From Hymenobacter setariae (GTDB lineage Bacteria > Bacteroidota > Bacteroidia > Cytophagales > Hymenobacteraceae), in assembly GCF_007713685.1 (NCBI RefSeq), contig NZ_VMRJ01000005.1, forward strand, positions 1 through 64,000: a DNA stretch of 64,000 bases. The letters run 5' to 3'. The notes under the pieces are model-generated. The model searched no databases and had not been told where the DNA came from. It was given only the letters and a program-made list of their open reading frames with translations. Shown here in pieces: positions 23,849 through 32,703 of this stretch; position 1 is the stretch's first letter, and the number at the start of each line of letters is the position of its first letter. The position numbers were made by a program, and so were the translations under genes.

Positions 23849-24913
23849 TTACTGTGGTTGCGATTTGGGAGCCCTAGGTGCGCGTTTGGCCTTGACTGGG
23901 ACTGTAGACTCGGTGGCTGTGGCAGTTGCCTCGGGCGTTGCTTTCGACTTGCGAGGTTTAGGGAGGGGTGGGGCAGGGCGCGGGCCAAACACGGGTGGCT
24001 CGTAGCCAGCCGGAGCGGCTGGCACCAAGCCTAGCTCACGTAGAATGCCGATGGCCTGCACGGCGCTAGCCTCTTTATCCTTTATCTCTAGCATCATGTC
24101 CACCTCTAGGCCGTCTAGGTCGGTGAGGAAGCTGCGAAATAGCTCGGGCACGAGGCTATCGGTGTGCTTTCCTTTGCGCTCGCCCATAGACTGCGAGCTG
24201 TAGTCCATCATCAGCACGCCATCGCGGGTGGGGTGCCAAGTGGCGGCAGCCAGGCGCAGGGCCTCGCGCATAGGCTCACCATGGTTGAGGCATTCGTGGT
24301 GAAAATTGTCGAAAAGGATGGGTACACCCGTTTCGTCATGCAGGCTTAGGCACTCGCGCAGGCTATATAGGCGGTCGTCGTTCTCGACAACTAGCCGCAC
24401 TTTTACTGCTTCAGGCAGCCGGGTATGAAAGGTGTCAACCCAGCGTGCCAGCGCCGAGCCCTTGTCGCCATACGCGCCACCAGCGTGAATTTGGAGCTTG
24501 GCTGTAGAGTCGAGCCCCATCAAGTCCAGCATTGAGCCTTGGTAAATGAGCTCGTTGACACTACGCCGCACGATGTCTGGGTCGGGCGAGTTGAGCACCA
24601 CAAACTGGTCGGGGTGAAACGATATACGCAGGTTATGAGCCTTGATAAAATCACCTATAGCGCGAAACTCATCAGCGAAGTGCGTTTGCCACGGAAAGTC
24701 ATTGATTTCGTGCGACCCAAAAGGCACGATATCAGAGCCCATACGGAAGAAAAGGAGGCCGTGCTGCACGTTCCATTCCAGGATTTCGCGCAGGCAAGCG
24801 AGGTTGGCAGCCACTGTTTCGACCAGCCGCTCGGGCGTGTACGAAGCTAGCCGAAAGGTGCGTGCCGCGCTGCACGGCAGCGTCTCATTAACGCAGGGAT
24901 AACCGATTTTCAT
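23849..24913 (-). CDS. uvsE: UV DNA damage endonuclease
   Basis: A 354-residue UVDE-family TIM-barrel endonuclease that nicks DNA 5' to UV photoproducts and other distortions, starting an alternative excision repair. It has the family start MKIGYPCVN, then FFRMGSDIVPFGSHEIN, RISFHPDQFVVLNSP with metal-binding histidines, LQIHAGGAYGDK, RLVVENDDRLYS, PILFDNFHHECLN and MMLEIKDKE: all the expected metal-site segments in order. The last ~55 residues are a Pro/Ala/Lys-rich low-complexity tail beyond the barrel, not needed for the fold. The start is ATG 24913. Confidence 0.95.
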   Translation of the reverse strand: MKIGYPCVNETLPCSAARTFRLASYTPERLVETVAANLACLREILEWNVQHGLLFFRMGSDIVPFGSHEINDFPWQTHFADEFRAIGDFIKAHNLRISFHPDQFVVLNSPDPDIVRRSVNELIYQGSMLDLMGLDSTAKLQIHAGGAYGDKGSALARWVDTFHTRLPEAVKVRLVVENDDRLYSLRECLSLHDETGVPILFDNFHHECLNHGEPMREALRLAAATWHPTRDGVLMMDYSSQSMGERKGKHTDSLVPELFRSFLTDLDGLEVDMMLEIKDKEASAVQAIGILRELGLVPAAPAGYEPPVFGPRPAPPLPKPRKSKATPEATATATESTVPVKAKRAPRAPKSQPQ

Positions 24914-24974
24914 GTCTTCTCAGCTTACGCGAGAAGCGGGCACCGCGTTGGGTGCATAATTAATTGGCGCGTTA

Positions 24975-25013
24975 GGTAATGAGTGTAAGGTATTCGGTAT
25001 GACACTCATTACC
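24975..25013. terminator. Intergenic hairpin upstream of uvsE
   Basis: Perfect 12-bp arms (GGTAATGAGTGT at 24975-24986; complement at 25002-25013) with a 15-base loop lie between the stop of the gene at 25025 and the start of uvsE. There is no T tract, so this could be a terminator or an mRNA processing structure. Confidence 0.55.
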
Positions 25014-25024
25014 TCATACACCGA

Positions 25025-25723
25025 TTATTCGTACCCTCTATTATCGCGGAAGGCCTTATTGTATTGGCTGCGGGCTTGGCGAGCTTTTTCGGCAGCTTCG
25101 GCAGCTTTCACTGCCTCCATTTTACGGCGCTCCTTGCCTTCGTGCGAAAACTGGTCGTAGAGCCAGTCCACATTTGACTCGGCTACGGTGGGCTTCTCGG
25201 CCTTAGGTGCGGTCGAGTCCACGGCAAACAGCGGCTTGGGTGGCGGAGCTTTCTTGGGCACTTTTACCACGGCCGGCGCCGGACGCTTGATATTGCGCAG
25301 CGCTCGGTTGATGCTGGCCCGGTCGGGGCGGTCGGCTGTCACCTTTACCTCGCTGAGTTTCACCGAGTCGCGCACCAATGCCACCTGCACTACAAGCTGC
25401 GAAAGTGAAGTGCCACTAAGGGCAAAGCGCTTGGGCTTGAACCCTAGGGCGCGAAACAGCAGCGTATCAGTCGGCAGCGCAGTTAGCAAAAAATCGCCAT
25501 CTACATTAGCGGCCACGCCGCGGCGTGTGCGCTGTACCTGCACCGTCGCACCCGGAATAGGCTCGCGGGTGGCGGCCGCCGAGATAGTGCCGCTCACGCG
25601 CACCGTGGGCGTAGGCGCACCGGCCTGCCCTAGGGCCGCTCGGCTCAGCAGTAAGCTACTGATAAGCACCAGGAAAAGCCCTAGGTGCGGTGGAAAGAAA
25701 GGACAGGAAAAAAGGCGACGCAC
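25025..25723 (-). CDS. Secreted CarboxypepD_reg-like domain protein
   Basis: A 232-residue exported protein. A hydrophobic signal segment (about residues 12-32, ending in AALGQ) is followed by a carboxypeptidase regulatory-like beta-sandwich (VRVSGTISAAATREPIPGATVQV, then GVAANVDGDFLLTALPTDTLLFRALGFK). This fold is also found at the start of SusC/TonB-dependent receptors. After EVKVTADRP the receptor plug and barrel are missing; instead there is a Lys/Pro-rich link and a charged C-terminus (WLYDQFSHEGKERRKMEAVKAAEAAEKARQ) resembling a family of small stand-alone Bacteroidota proteins. Function is unknown. It lies downstream of a terminator, so it probably has its own promoter. Confidence 0.8.
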   Translation of the reverse strand: MRRLFSCPFFPPHLGLFLVLISSLLLSRAALGQAGAPTPTVRVSGTISAAATREPIPGATVQVQRTRRGVAANVDGDFLLTALPTDTLLFRALGFKPKRFALSGTSLSQLVVQVALVRDSVKLSEVKVTADRPDRASINRALRNIKRPAPAVVKVPKKAPPPKPLFAVDSTAPKAEKPTVAESNVDWLYDQFSHEGKERRKMEAVKAAEAAEKARQARSQYNKAFRDNRGYE

Positions 25724-25771
25724 GGACCCGAAAAGGCAATGAGGCTACAAAGCTGCTACCGAAAGAACCAA

Positions 25772-25805
25772 AAAAAGTCCGCGCCGTTGCAGACGCGGAC
25801 TTTTT
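25772..25805 (-). terminator. Intrinsic terminator
   Basis: AAAAAGTCCGCG (25772-25783) and its complement CGCGGACTTTTT (25794-25805) form a perfect 12-bp stem after the stop codon of the - strand lipoprotein gene (25838). The A-rich left arm gives the U tract on the - strand. Confidence 0.88.
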
Positions 25806-25837
25806 ATAGACAAACAAGGCCTTCTCGGCGTTCGGGC

Positions 25838-26557
25838 CTACATTTTAGTTTTGTCACCGTTGGCGTCTTTCACCTTCACGGTGCCGTCGCCTTTTACTTT
25901 GATTTTCGAGCCATCTTCTAGCTTGGTTTTCGAGTCTTTCAACTCTTCAGCGCCGGATAGGTCACCTTTGGTTTTCACGGTGCCGTCGTCTTTCAGCTTG
26001 AGTTTAGCGCCGTTTTCCATTTTGGTTTTAGACTCCTTCACGGCGGCGCCAGTGCCGCTCATGTTGTCGCTGCTCATGTTGCTGTCATCGGAAGGCATGG
26101 TGGCCGACGAGGCTGCATCGGTCGAGTTAGCGTTGTCCATGTAGTTCGACTCGTCATAGGTCGAGCGCGACGACTGGTACGACTGGTACTGCGCCGGGTC
26201 GGTCAGCACGCTCTGAAACTCGGTGTCAGTATCGGTATTATACTGGCGCATTGCGGCACCCATGCCAGTGGTATCGCTAGCATACTTGCTCGTCATTTCG
26301 CCGTAGCGCTTCGAGCGGTTGTAGTAAGCCGTGCGAATTTTACCCTGCATGGCAGGGTCGGTGATTTTCATGTCCGAGATGAACTTCTCCGATACCCGGT
26401 TCGAGCGCGAGCGATAAGCTGCCGTGTCGGGCATCGCTACGGCCGTAGCATCGGCTGGCGCGGTGGTCGAAGTAGTAGTGTCAGTCGTTTTTTCTTGCGA
26501 GCACGAGGCCAGCGAAAGGGCAGCGGCGCCCACGAAAAGCAACAAGGAATTTTTCAT
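25838..26557 (-). CDS. Lipoprotein with Lys/Thr-Asp-Gly repeats
   Basis: A 239-residue lipoprotein: signal peptide with lipobox LASCSQE (Cys19), a Thr/Ala-rich linker, and a helical middle (SRSNRVSEKFISDMKITDPAMQGKIRTAYYNRSKRYGEM). The C-terminal third is built of repeats such as KTKMENGAKLKLKDDGTVKTK and KTKLEDGSKIKVKGDGTVKVK, alternating lysines with DG turns as short beta-hairpins. The spacing suggests three to four repeat units. No catalytic motif is visible. It is monocistronic, with a terminator after its stop. Function is unknown; envelope binding of anionic polymers is only a guess from the charge. Confidence 0.75.
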   Translation of the reverse strand: MKNSLLLFVGAAALSLASCSQEKTTDTTTSTTAPADATAVAMPDTAAYRSRSNRVSEKFISDMKITDPAMQGKIRTAYYNRSKRYGEMTSKYASDTTGMGAAMRQYNTDTDTEFQSVLTDPAQYQSYQSSRSTYDESNYMDNANSTDAASSATMPSDDSNMSSDNMSGTGAAVKESKTKMENGAKLKLKDDGTVKTKGDLSGAEELKDSKTKLEDGSKIKVKGDGTVKVKDANGDKTKM

Positions 26558-26647
26558 GACAAGAGTAGGATAGGGTGTGGGGCGCTTTAACGAAAAAACC
26601 GGGTCGAGGTTTTTTTAAGCTGAGCCTAGGTTTTTTTAGCCCCAACC

Positions 26648-27892
26648 TTAGGCCCGACGTAACTCTAGCACCGTGATTTCGGGCAAGAAGCCCGCCCGCA
26701 TGGGCACGCCTAGGTAGCCTAGGCCCACATTTACGTACAGCTTTTGGCGGCCCTGCTCATAGAGGCCAGCCCACTGTGGGTAAGAGTACTGCACGGGGCT
26801 CCACTTGAAAAAAGGTAGGTTGATGCCAAACTGCATACCGTGGGTATGGCCACTGAGCGTGAGGTCGATATCCTTGTAGTCGAGCACCTGCGCCTCCCAA
26901 TGCGAGGGGTCGTGCGAAAGCAACAGTTTGAAGGGTGCGTTGCCGCTGGCCGCGTGCGCCTGCGCCAGCTTGCCATGCTTCGGAAACTGTGGGTGGGCGC
27001 TCCAATTTTGCACCCCTAGGATAGCAAATTCGTCATCGCCCCGCCGAATAGTATGACTCTCATCGAGCAGTAGCTTCCAGCCTATTTTAGCGTGATTTTG
27101 GGCCAAGCGTTGCAGGTTTTCGCGTTTGGCGGCCGTGCTGGGCCACTGCACATAGTCGCCGTAATCGTGGTTGCCGAGGATGGAGAAAATCGGCAAATCT
27201 GACTTGATACCCGCCAGTGCTGGAATGTGCGGCTCGACCTCTAGGGCGACATTGTTGACCAGGTCGCCGGTCATCACGATGAGGTCGGCCTTTTGGGCGT
27301 TTATCAGGGCCACGGCCCGCTCCATGGGCTCGGTGTTGCCGTTAAAGGAGCCCGTGTGCAAGTCGGAGATTTGCAGAATTTTAAAGCCCTCAAAGGAGGC
27401 CGGCAGGTTGGGATAGCGCAATACTACGCGGCGCACGGTGTAGTCGGTTTTGCCCTTCACCATGCCCCAAAGTATGGCTAACATCGGCACCAGCCCCAGC
27501 CCCAACGCCAGCCGGCTGATAAACTCGCTGCGGGTGAGCGGCGCCACGCCCGCTGCAGGCGCTGGGCTGCTAAAGCCGCGCGCCGCCCAGCGCCCCAGTC
27601 GCGTAATGTCTTCGAGCAGCAGCGGGAAAATGACGACCAGCTTGCCCGCCAGCAAAGCCAGTGGCAGCACGAATAGGTAGCTTTTGAGCTCGCTTTCGCC
27701 CTTGTGACGCGTGAAAACGGCCCAAAGACCCACCGCCCAGATACCCAACGTAAGCAGCCAGTAGCTGATGGCAAACCCGCGCCGCGCCGCCGTGGTGGCC
27801 GGGGCAAACGCGGTGCGCACGGCTAGGTAGCCGTATACCTCGGCCACTAAAATGGCCACTAAAAGAATCCGAAATAGAAAGCGATTACGCAT
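26648..27892 (-). CDS. Membrane metallophosphoesterase
   Basis: A 414-residue calcineurin-like phosphoesterase with an N-terminal membrane part (helices at about residues 5-24, 38-60, 76-96 and 124-146). The catalytic domain follows, with metal-ligand motifs in order: ISDLHTG, TGDLVNN, LGNHDYGDY, LSHDP and SGHTHGMQFG. This YkuE/YaeI-like arrangement is found in enzymes acting on phospholipid or UDP-linked envelope substrates; the substrate here is unknown. The ATG at 27892 is preferred over one 16 codons upstream because it begins the first membrane helix. Confidence 0.88.
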   Translation of the reverse strand: MRNRFLFRILLVAILVAEVYGYLAVRTAFAPATTAARRGFAISYWLLTLGIWAVGLWAVFTRHKGESELKSYLFVLPLALLAGKLVVIFPLLLEDITRLGRWAARGFSSPAPAAGVAPLTRSEFISRLALGLGLVPMLAILWGMVKGKTDYTVRRVVLRYPNLPASFEGFKILQISDLHTGSFNGNTEPMERAVALINAQKADLIVMTGDLVNNVALEVEPHIPALAGIKSDLPIFSILGNHDYGDYVQWPSTAAKRENLQRLAQNHAKIGWKLLLDESHTIRRGDDEFAILGVQNWSAHPQFPKHGKLAQAHAASGNAPFKLLLSHDPSHWEAQVLDYKDIDLTLSGHTHGMQFGINLPFFKWSPVQYSYPQWAGLYEQGRQKLYVNVGLGYLGVPMRAGFLPEITVLELRRA

Positions 27893-28007
27893 GATGATAG
27901 CCCCAACGGGCGGCCGGGCGCTAGAGTTGGCCCGCCGCAAGCTAAGGCGGCTAACGCACGCCCCGAAATTTTACTTTATCTTTTGGACTTGCTTGCGCTA
28001 GCACTTT

Positions 28008-28751
28008 ATGGAATCTGCTGATTTTCTGCCCGAAGACGATACTACTCCCGAAGCCTATGCCACGCCCACTAGCTTCGGCATTAAGAGCTGGGCTGAGGAA
28101 GACCGACCCCGCGAAAAGCTGATGCAAAAAGGCCGCGCGGCGCTGTCCGATGCCGAGCTCATCGCCATCCTCCTAGGGTCGGGCACCACTAAGCTTACGG
28201 CCGTAGACGTGGGCAAGCTCATGCTGCAAGCCGTAGGCAATGACCTCAACGAGCTAGCCCGCCTGAGTATGAAGCAGCTATGCCGCCACCCTGGCATTGG
28301 CCCGGCCAAGGCCATCACCGTAATGGCCGCGCTGGAGTTAGGTCGGCGCCGCAAGGAAAGCGGTGCGGGCCGCCGCACTACCATCACCAGCTCTAGGGAC
28401 ATTTATAATGTGATGCGCCCGCAACTGCAAGACCTGCCCCACGAGGAGTTTTGGATAGTGCTGCTGAACCGTGCCAACGTGGTAATGCGCACTGAAAAAG
28501 TGAGCAGTGGCGGCGTGGCCGGCACCGTAGCCGACCCTAAAATGATTTTCAAGCACGCCCTCGAAAATCTGGCCAGCAGCATCATTTTGGTGCACAACCA
28601 CCCCAGTGGCAATCGCCAGCCCAGCAGCGCCGACATTAGCCTGACTAAGAAACTGAAAGAAGCCGGCGGCTTCCTCGATTTGCCGGTGCTCGACCACCTT
28701 ATCTATACTGATATGGGGTACTACAGTTTTTCCGATGAAGGGCTGCTGTAA
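28008..28751 (+). CDS. radC: RadC family JAB/MPN-domain protein
   Basis: A 247-residue RadC/YicR protein. Residues 94-103 hold a helix-hairpin-helix remnant (HPGIGPAKA). The C-terminal half is the JAMM metalloprotease-like fold with the metal motif H196-N-H198-PSG followed by D209, and the upstream glutamate in HEEFW. Despite its name its role in DNA repair is doubtful; the biochemical activity of RadC is not established. The N-terminal acidic 20 residues are extra relative to the usual SIKSWAEEDRPREKL start, so ATG 28008 is likely but a later start is possible. Confidence 0.93.
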   Translation: MESADFLPEDDTTPEAYATPTSFGIKSWAEEDRPREKLMQKGRAALSDAELIAILLGSGTTKLTAVDVGKLMLQAVGNDLNELARLSMKQLCRHPGIGPAKAITVMAALELGRRRKESGAGRRTTITSSRDIYNVMRPQLQDLPHEEFWIVLLNRANVVMRTEKVSSGGVAGTVADPKMIFKHALENLASSIILVHNHPSGNRQPSSADISLTKKLKEAGGFLDLPVLDHLIYTDMGYYSFSDEGLL

Positions 28752-28787
28752 CTGCCCTAGGTTACGTTTGTAGTGCCCATTACGTCT

Positions 28788-28862
28788 GTCATGCTGACGA
28801 AGGAAGCATCCCATCACGGTTCATTCATTACCCTGACAAGATGCTTCCTCCGTCAGCATGAC
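28788..28862. repeat. REP-like inverted repeat, copy B
   Basis: 23-base arms, GTCATGCTGACGAAGGAAGC at 28788-28807 continuing to ATC, and the complement at 28840-28862, with one mismatch and a 29-base loop. The arm shares GTCATGCTGA and GAAGCATC with copy A at 14267-14375. It lies between radC and the DUF1684 gene. Confidence 0.82.
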
Positions 28863-28882
28863 GGAGGGAAAGTATTTTGTTT

Positions 28883-29503
28883 ATGCGAAAAATTTGGATT
28901 GCTGGCCTCGTGCTGGTCATACTTGGGCTAGTGCTCTATAGCATATTGGGCACGCAGCCGGCTCAAGCTCTCGATGAAGCCTACCTAGGGCGCCTGCGCG
29001 AAGCCCGCCGCCAGAAAGACCAAACCTTACACACCGCCGCCGACTCGCCCATCCCAGATGCGCAGCGTACCACGTTTGCCGGGCTGCGCTACTTTGCGCC
29101 GGAGGCTGGGTTTCGGGTCACGGCGCGCCTTGTGCGGCAGCCGGTGCTGCTGCCACAGCCGCTGGCCATGAGCCTGGGCAAGCCCGAGAACTACCAGCGC
29201 TGGGGCACCGCCGAATTTGAGCTGAATGGCAAGCCGCAGAAGCTGACACTGCTGCAGAAAGCTGGTGATAAGCAACTGTTCGTGCCCTTCACCGACCCCA
29301 CCAATGGGGAGCAGACCTATGGCGCCGGTCGCTACATCGATGTGCCGCTGCCGCCCGCCGAGGCTAACGAAGTCGAGCTAGATTTCAACCAAGCCTACAA
29401 CCCATACTGCGCCTACAATCACCAGTATAGTTGTCCCTTGCCGCTAGCCGAAAACCGCCTAACGGTGCCCGTGACGGCCGGTGAGCAGACATTTCAGCCC
29501 TAG
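28883..29503 (+). CDS. DUF1684 domain protein
   Basis: A 206-residue protein with an N-terminal membrane anchor or signal (about residues 5-22, WIAGLVLVILGLVLYSIL). The DUF1684 domain follows: RLREARRQKDQTLHTAADSPIP, LRYFAPEAGFRV, and the family hallmark DFNQAYNPYCAYNHQYSCPLPLAENRLTVPV. The role of DUF1684 is not known. The start is ATG 28883, two codons after a TTG. No clear operon partner. Confidence 0.88.
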   Translation: MRKIWIAGLVLVILGLVLYSILGTQPAQALDEAYLGRLREARRQKDQTLHTAADSPIPDAQRTTFAGLRYFAPEAGFRVTARLVRQPVLLPQPLAMSLGKPENYQRWGTAEFELNGKPQKLTLLQKAGDKQLFVPFTDPTNGEQTYGAGRYIDVPLPPAEANEVELDFNQAYNPYCAYNHQYSCPLPLAENRLTVPVTAGEQTFQP

Positions 29504-29518
29504 CTGGCGGCCGCTGTT

Positions 29519-29680
29519 TTAATGATAGGCGCAGGTAGGCCCCACGCTGGCGCAGGCGAGCACGCCCAGCAAAAACAGCCACCAAAGCCAGTGGGTACCG
29601 GCTGGCACGGATGTAGCAGGTAGGGCATCAGGTCGATTAGTGACGGCGGGCGCGTGCGGCGCAAAAGAACTGGGTAGCAT
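29519..29680 (-). CDS. Small hypothetical membrane protein (weak)
   Basis: A possible 53-residue protein from ATG 29680: a Pro/Ala-rich start, then one hydrophobic helix (WLWWLFLLGVLACASV). It is convergent with the DUF1684 gene and has no known family. It may be spurious. Confidence 0.3.
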   Translation of the reverse strand: MLPSSFAPHAPAVTNRPDALPATSVPAGTHWLWWLFLLGVLACASVGPTCAYH

Positions 29681-30039
29681 ACGCGTGATGGTGTAGGGGT
29701 GAGATTTGTGATAAGGGCGGCCTTCTACCTTCTTGCAGAACAGTCGCTTGAAGATTAATACATACAATATACATGTTATTTTTAATATATAATTTTATTA
29801 ATTTAATGCGAAGTTTAAAAAAAGCTAGGTTGTTGGTCGGGGTGACGGACTGCTAGTGAACTGTAAGTAGCTAGGTTGCAGCCTAGGTAGGCGTGCCGTG
29901 GCTGCTGCGAGCCCACACGTTGTATCGGCTGGCTACTGCCCACGCGCCGACGCGTAGCGGCCACGATACACCTACCTAGAAGTAGGCCCTACCTTTGCCG
30001 GAAGCGCCCGGCCCATCCAACTGCCGCGGCTGATTCGAC
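29681..30039. other. Intergenic region upstream of pheT
   Basis: An AT-rich segment (about 29760-29820) passes into a GC-rich stretch with a loose GTATCG/CGATAC inverted repeat (about 29921-29968) and a pheT promoter box at 29990. No gene or RNA is recognised with confidence. Confidence 0.5.
29990..29997 (+). promoter_or_regulatory. pheT promoter -7 box
   Basis: TACCTTTG fits TAnnTTTG and lies 42 bases before the pheT start codon, giving a leader of about 35 bases. Confidence 0.6.
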
Positions 30040-32457
30040 ATGACTATCTCTTTCGACTGGCTTAAAACCTTATTTCCCACCACGCTTCCGGCCGCCGAAA
30101 TTGGCGCGCTGCTCACCAGCTCCGGCCTCGAAGTAGAGAGCCTGACTGAGCTGGAAAGCGTGCCCGGTGGCCTGCGCGGCGTGGTGCTGGGCACGGTGCT
30201 CACCTGCGAGCGCCACCCTGACGCCGACAAGCTGAGCCTTACTACCGTAAGTGTGGGCGACGATACGCCCCGCCAAATCGTGTGCGGCGCCCCCAATGTG
30301 GCCGCCGGCCAACGCGTGGTAGTGGCCCTGGAAGGCGCAATGCTGCACCCCAGCACCGGCGAGCCATTCAAAATCAAGAAATCAAAAATCCGCGGCGCGG
30401 CCTCGGAGGGCATGATTTGCGCCGAGGATGAGATTGGCCTGGGCCAGTCGCACGCCGGCATTATGGTGCTCGATACTGACCTGCCCGATGGCACGCCAGC
30501 CGCCGAGTATTTCGGCCTAGGGTCGGATACGGAGATTGAAATTGGCCTCACGCCCAACCGCGCCGACGCGGCCTCGCACTATGGCGTGGCTCGCGAACTG
30601 CGCGCCCTGCTGGGCCAGCCCGCCCACTTGCCCGACGTGAGCGCCTTCGCCGCGCCTGCGAGCGGCGAGACTATCACCGTCACCATTGAGGACGACCAGG
30701 CATGCCCGCGCTATGCTGGCTTGCTGCTTGATAATGTGCAAATGGGCCCGTCGCCCGAGTGGCTTCAGCGCCGCCTGCGCAGCATCGGCCTCTCGCCCAT
30801 CAACAATGTGGTGGATGTAACCAATTTCGTGCTGCACGAGCTGGGTCAGCCGCTGCACGCTTTTGATGCCGACCAGATTACGGGTGGCAAAATCCGGGTG
30901 AAGCGTGCCGAAGCCAGTGAGAAGTTCGTGACCCTAGATGGGGTGGAGCGCAGCTTGCAAGCCGAGGACCTAGTGATTGCCGATGCTAATGGCGCGGCAA
31001 TGGCCCTAGCTGGCGTGTTCGGGGGCAAAACTTCGGGTATGAGCAATGCCACGACCCGCGTAATGTTGGAAAGCGCCTACTTCGCGCCGGCCGTGGTGCG
31101 CCGCACCAGCCAGCTGCACGGGCTCAAGACCGATGCGTCGTTCCGCTTCGAGCGCGGCACCGACCCCTACATGGTGCCCACCGCGCTGAAGCGGGCCGCG
31201 CTGCTGCTACAAGAAGTGGCTGGCGCTCGTATCGCTGCGCCAGTGGTGGACGAGTTTCCGCACCTCATCCCCAATAACCAAGTACACCTGCGCCTTGACC
31301 GCGTGACCCGGCTTATCGGCCAGGAGATAGGGGAGGAGCGCATTCGCGAAATCCTGGAAGGCCTAGGTATCAAAATCGAGGTCGCCACGGGCAATGAGTG
31401 GACCTTGGCCGTGCCACCCTATAAGGTGGACGTGACCCGCGAGGCAGACGTAATCGAGGAGATTCTACGTATCTACGGCTTCAATAACGTGGCCCTGAAG
31501 CCGCACAACTCAGCGTCGTTCCTGTCGGGTTTCCCCAACCCCGACCCCGAAGTGGTGCGCCAGAAAGTGGCCGACCTGCTCAGTGGCCAGGGCTTTTCGG
31601 AGATTCTAACTAACTCGCTCACCAACTCGCAGTACTTCGAGAAGGCCGACGCGCCCGATGCGTCGCTGGTGCGGATTCTGAATTACAACAGCCAGGATTT
31701 GAACATCATGCGGCCCACGTTGCTGACGTCGGGCTTGGAAGTGGTGCGCCACAACCTCAACCGCCGCCAGCGCGACCTCAAGCTCTACGAGTTCGGCAAG
31801 ACCTACCAGCTCGGCGAGAACGGCAAGTACAAGGAGAAGAATGTGCTGGCCATCTACTTGACTGGCAATGTCACTGCTGAAACCTGGCAGCACGCCTCGC
31901 AAAAGGCGGCGTACCACGATGTAGCGGGTGCGGTGCAGCAGGTGCTGGCGGCGCTAGGGCATCCGCAGCCGGGCTCGCAGCCCACGCAGCACCCGTACTT
32001 GGCGGGCGGCCTCACGCTGCTGGTGCAAAACCAGCCGGTAGTGAACCTAGGCGCCGTGTCGCCGGCCGTGCTCAAGCGCCTCGACGTGAGCCAGTCCGTG
32101 TGGTACGCCGAGCTGGATTGGGACTGGCTGCTCAAGAAATACAAGGCTACCCTGGTGGCCCGCGAACTACCCAAGTTCCCGGAGGTGCGCCGCGACCTGT
32201 CGCTGGTAGTGGACCTAGGCGTGACCTTCGACCAGCTACGCACCATCGCGCAGCGCACCGAGAAGAAGCTGTTGCGCGATATCAACGTGTTCGACGTGTA
32301 TGCTGGCGACCGCCTCGAAGCGGGCAAAAAGTCGTACTCGGTAAGCTTCACCCTGCAAGACCCTACTCAAACGCTCACCGACCAAGCCATCGACCAGGTG
32401 ATGCAGAAGCTTATCCAGCAGTTTGAGAAACAAGCTGGTGCGCTGATTCGAAAGTAA
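30040..32457 (+). CDS. pheT: Phenylalanine-tRNA ligase beta subunit
   Basis: An 805-residue beta subunit of phenylalanyl-tRNA synthetase, normal length. It holds the N-terminal tRNA-binding EMAP-like domain (about residues 40-155, GVVLGTVLTCERHPDADKLS), the B3/B4 editing region (about 200-390, NNVVDVTNFVLHELGQPLHAFDADQI), the B5 domain (about 405-480) and the core followed by the C-terminal ferredoxin-like anticodon-binding domain (LPKFPEVRRDLSLVVD to the end). It works with PheS, which is not in this window. ATG 30040 gives the normal MTISFDWLKTLFP start. It appears to be a single-gene unit. Confidence 0.97.
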   Translation: MTISFDWLKTLFPTTLPAAEIGALLTSSGLEVESLTELESVPGGLRGVVLGTVLTCERHPDADKLSLTTVSVGDDTPRQIVCGAPNVAAGQRVVVALEGAMLHPSTGEPFKIKKSKIRGAASEGMICAEDEIGLGQSHAGIMVLDTDLPDGTPAAEYFGLGSDTEIEIGLTPNRADAASHYGVARELRALLGQPAHLPDVSAFAAPASGETITVTIEDDQACPRYAGLLLDNVQMGPSPEWLQRRLRSIGLSPINNVVDVTNFVLHELGQPLHAFDADQITGGKIRVKRAEASEKFVTLDGVERSLQAEDLVIADANGAAMALAGVFGGKTSGMSNATTRVMLESAYFAPAVVRRTSQLHGLKTDASFRFERGTDPYMVPTALKRAALLLQEVAGARIAAPVVDEFPHLIPNNQVHLRLDRVTRLIGQEIGEERIREILEGLGIKIEVATGNEWTLAVPPYKVDVTREADVIEEILRIYGFNNVALKPHNSASFLSGFPNPDPEVVRQKVADLLSGQGFSEILTNSLTNSQYFEKADAPDASLVRILNYNSQDLNIMRPTLLTSGLEVVRHNLNRRQRDLKLYEFGKTYQLGENGKYKEKNVLAIYLTGNVTAETWQHASQKAAYHDVAGAVQQVLAALGHPQPGSQPTQHPYLAGGLTLLVQNQPVVNLGAVSPAVLKRLDVSQSVWYAELDWDWLLKKYKATLVARELPKFPEVRRDLSLVVDLGVTFDQLRTIAQRTEKKLLRDINVFDVYAGDRLEAGKKSYSVSFTLQDPTQTLTDQAIDQVMQKLIQQFEKQAGALIRK

Positions 32458-32482
32458 TAGCGCTCTCTTAAGAAGACGCAGG

Positions 32483-32558
32483 ACGCAGATAAGCTCCGTG
32501 GCAGAAGTAGCTAACGTTAATCAACGTTGGCAGCCTTTGCTGCGGAGCTTATTTGCGT
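32483..32558. repeat. Two-level inverted repeat after pheT
   Basis: Outer arms ACGCAGATAAGCTCCG (32483-32498) and CGGAGCTTATTTGCGT (32543-32558) match with one mismatch. Inside lies a second hairpin, AACGTT at 32513-32518 and 32523-32528. There is no T run, so it may act as a terminator or be a mobile repeat remnant. Confidence 0.6.
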
Positions 32559-32703
32559 TATGGCATTTTGAGTGACCTAGGGGTTTGGAACAGTCGTTAC
32601 GCAGTAAAAAAAGGTGATTAGATGTAATGTTAAAGGCCACTTGGCGAGTAACATTGCAGGCCGGTTACCCACCTTGGCCGGTTTTTTTATCCTTTTTCTT
32701 CTT

